A DNA stretch of 64,000 nucleotides from a bacterium. Its GTDB lineage: Bacteria > Bacteroidota > Ignavibacteria > Kapaibacteriales > UBA7675. The notes below the pieces were generated by a model that was not told the DNA's origin, searched no databases, and worked only from the letters and a program-made list of their open reading frames with translations. Below, piece after piece: positions 62,700 through 64,000 of the stretch (position 1 is its first letter; every line of letters begins with the position of its first letter). Location: NCBI GenBank assembly GCA_030430495.1, contig JAUIKM010000031.1, positions 1-64,000 of the forward strand, given 5' to 3'. Position numbers and translations under genes: made by a program.

Positions 62700-63425
62700 T
62701 TAGTCGCCGATACAGGAGCCTCCTCCTCCGATCTCAATATCACGTCCACAGGCATCTTCGACCCATCCACCGCTACAAAAGCCGCAAATTGCGGCATAAG
62801 CGCACAACCAGTAAATGAATGGTCCCGTGCCCGCACATGCCACGAGAGTCGCAAAAAATGGTCCCCACTGACAGTTGACTTCGTTTGCCGTCGCCAGAAT
62901 TGTGCTGGAAGGTGTTTTTTCATTTACCTGTTCCGCGGTTGTTTCCACAACAGGCAGCATGTAGTAGTCAAAGTTGTCAAAAAACTGGTTAGTGGATACT
63001 TCATAGTCCGGCATCACGATTTCCTCGGCGCACAATTCAAGTTCCGGAAAAGCATTGATCAGGCCTTGCCTGTGGTACGTCAGAATAGAGTCGAGGGAAT
63101 CAACCTGAGTCTGAGATAGCTGCAACAGTGAGCGTATCAGAGTTTCATCATTGGCAAGATAGGCATCCCTTAGCTCGTCAATATCCGGACCTACTTCGAG
63201 CACGTATTCCGACATCTCGTTTCGAAACGACAAAAGTCCCTGGGCATGTGAATTGTTGAGAATTTCATCACCAATTGCCAGAGGATTACCGCGTCCTGAC
63301 TCATTGTCTTTAGTCGGTGCTATGGGCTCATCGGTAGAACTGCAAGAAGACAGTCCGCTGCAAGTGACAATCAGAATGGTAATAATATTAACTATGGACG
63401 CTGTTTTAAGCAAAATCGGCTTCAT
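62700..63425 (-). CDS. Lipoprotein with hydrophobic cysteine-rich C-terminus
   Basis: 241 residues, ATG with GGAG six bases upstream. The lipobox LSSC places the lipidated Cys at 28. The middle (50-170) is acidic and helical. The last ~60 residues change character: seven cysteines (185, 197, 208, 214, 217, 226, 238) in a hydrophobic, Gly/Ala-rich stretch (FIYWLCAYAAICGFCSGG). This recalls Cys-rich bacteriocin-like peptides such as halocin C8 that are made as the tail of a larger precursor, but the likeness is by eye. The function is unknown. A small membrane protein gene follows. Confidence 0.75.
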   Translation of the reverse strand: MKPILLKTASIVNIITILIVTCSGLSSCSSTDEPIAPTKDNESGRGNPLAIGDEILNNSHAQGLLSFRNEMSEYVLEVGPDIDELRDAYLANDETLIRSLLQLSQTQVDSLDSILTYHRQGLINAFPELELCAEEIVMPDYEVSTNQFFDNFDYYMLPVVETTAEQVNEKTPSSTILATANEVNCQWGPFFATLVACAGTGPFIYWLCAYAAICGFCSGGWVEDACGRDIEIGGGGSCIGD

Positions 63426-64000
63426 GTTTACTCCGAATTGTTATAAGTAGACTACGTGGTTACCGCGCCAAAGACTTTTATTGATGCGCGATAAAGAGAG
63501 CAAAGTAAGAGTGTTCTGTGTGACTGTTCGTTTCTCACCTGGGAATTTGTAAAGAGTTCCTCCTGCACTATTGTTTATTGTTGAAGAAAAGTTGAGCTTT
63601 GATTCAGGGGCATTTTATTTGGACTGAATTGTAAGATGCTGGTGTATCCAATCCCGAAAACACCCTATATCAAAGCTTCCGGTATATAACGAACTATGGT
63701 AATTCATTGAACGTCTTGGGTTGAAATAGTAAAATCACCGACAAAGTTACATCGACTATATGATGAAACTGAAAAAGTAGATGTCGAGATTCCATTTAAG
63801 TGCTTCTGCTTGACTATTGGTACTCTCTGCACTGTCGACGAACTCAGACACTCAAAGTACGGTTTTTCGAACTTTGATCTGACTGATTCCTGAGAATTTT
63901 ACCGGAATTCAGCAATAACAGAGCAAATTGATGCCTTGGCAGGATGAACAGCAGCCGTCGACGAAAAATTCTTGAAGTTCTCTTCAAACAAGCTGGGCCA
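63426..64000. other. AT-rich right edge, no gene recognised
   Basis: 575 bp, AT-richer than most of the window. No convincing ORF or RNA gene is seen. It may belong to an acquired segment continuing beyond the window. Confidence 0.45.

Overview
The window is a chromosomal segment of a Gram-negative bacterium, most likely from the FCB superphylum (Bacteroidota and relatives, possibly outside classic Bacteroidia). The basis is three large secreted proteins with C-terminal type IX secretion (T9SS) sorting domains, lipoproteins with clear lipoboxes, a TolC/RND/adaptor efflux set that needs an outer membrane, a B12-dependent methylmalonyl-CoA mutase with MeaB, a LytS/LytTR pair, and a tmRNA whose tag starts with Gly, ends in YAMAA and whose gene does not encode CCA. 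Most genes are GC-rich. Four parts look AT-richer than their neighbours: the left end (1-2.7 kb), a two-gene cassette at 17.2-19.2 kb, the 23-29 kb region and the right end (62.7-64 kb). The genus cannot be named from the sequence.

Layout. 0-2.7 kb: end of an integrated element (small ORF, large serine recombinase) abutting the 3' end of ssrA (tmRNA). 3.3-12.9 kb: HDOD protein, S9 peptidase, TrpF-like protein, a structured untranslated region with an intrinsic terminator, a LytS-type kinase with LytTR regulator, and RsmE. 13-17 kb: repeat-rich gap, TPR protein, M24 peptidase. 17.2-19.3 kb: an SMC/RecF-like ATPase plus DUF4276 (Toprim-like) pair, a probable defence cassette, bracketed by an 85-bp perfect direct repeat of the meaB 3' end. 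19.2-22.5 kb: meaB and methylmalonyl-CoA mutase. 23.3-32.8 kb: secreted-protein region with two paralogous Cys-rich proteins translationally coupled to a 1151-residue T9SS protein, then a second T9SS protein. Three near-identical 185-190 bp repeats bracket these modules. 32.9-43.7 kb: penicillin acylase-like hydrolase, NAD-dependent epimerase, a nucleotidyltransferase/pseudo-mutase fusion, EIIA protein, lipoprotein, SpoT-like hydrolase, RecN. 43.9-53.3 kb: third T9SS protein, multi-PAS hybrid kinase, ECF sigma factor followed by an anti-sigma-like protein with an apparent outer-membrane beta-barrel C-terminus, and an ASH-like lipoprotein. 53.7-61.5 kb: one-strand efflux operon marR-adaptor-RND-tolC-MFS. 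61.6-64 kb: DinB-like protein, small membrane protein, and a lipoprotein with a hydrophobic Cys-rich tail.

The most unusual items are (1) the anti-sigma/beta-barrel fusion beside its ECF sigma factor, a possible one-polypeptide route from outer membrane to RNA polymerase; (2) the ATPase/DUF4276 cassette flanked by duplicated meaB 3' ends; (3) the Cys-rich secreted trio and the direct repeats around it; (4) the lipoprotein with a bacteriocin-like tail next to a small three-helix membrane protein; and (5) a genome-style preference for GTTAA/TTAAC words, created inside genes by codon choice. Many intergenic gaps carry a dispersed repeat whose core resembles GACAAACAAAA followed by AGCAAGCC, often as inverted arms.
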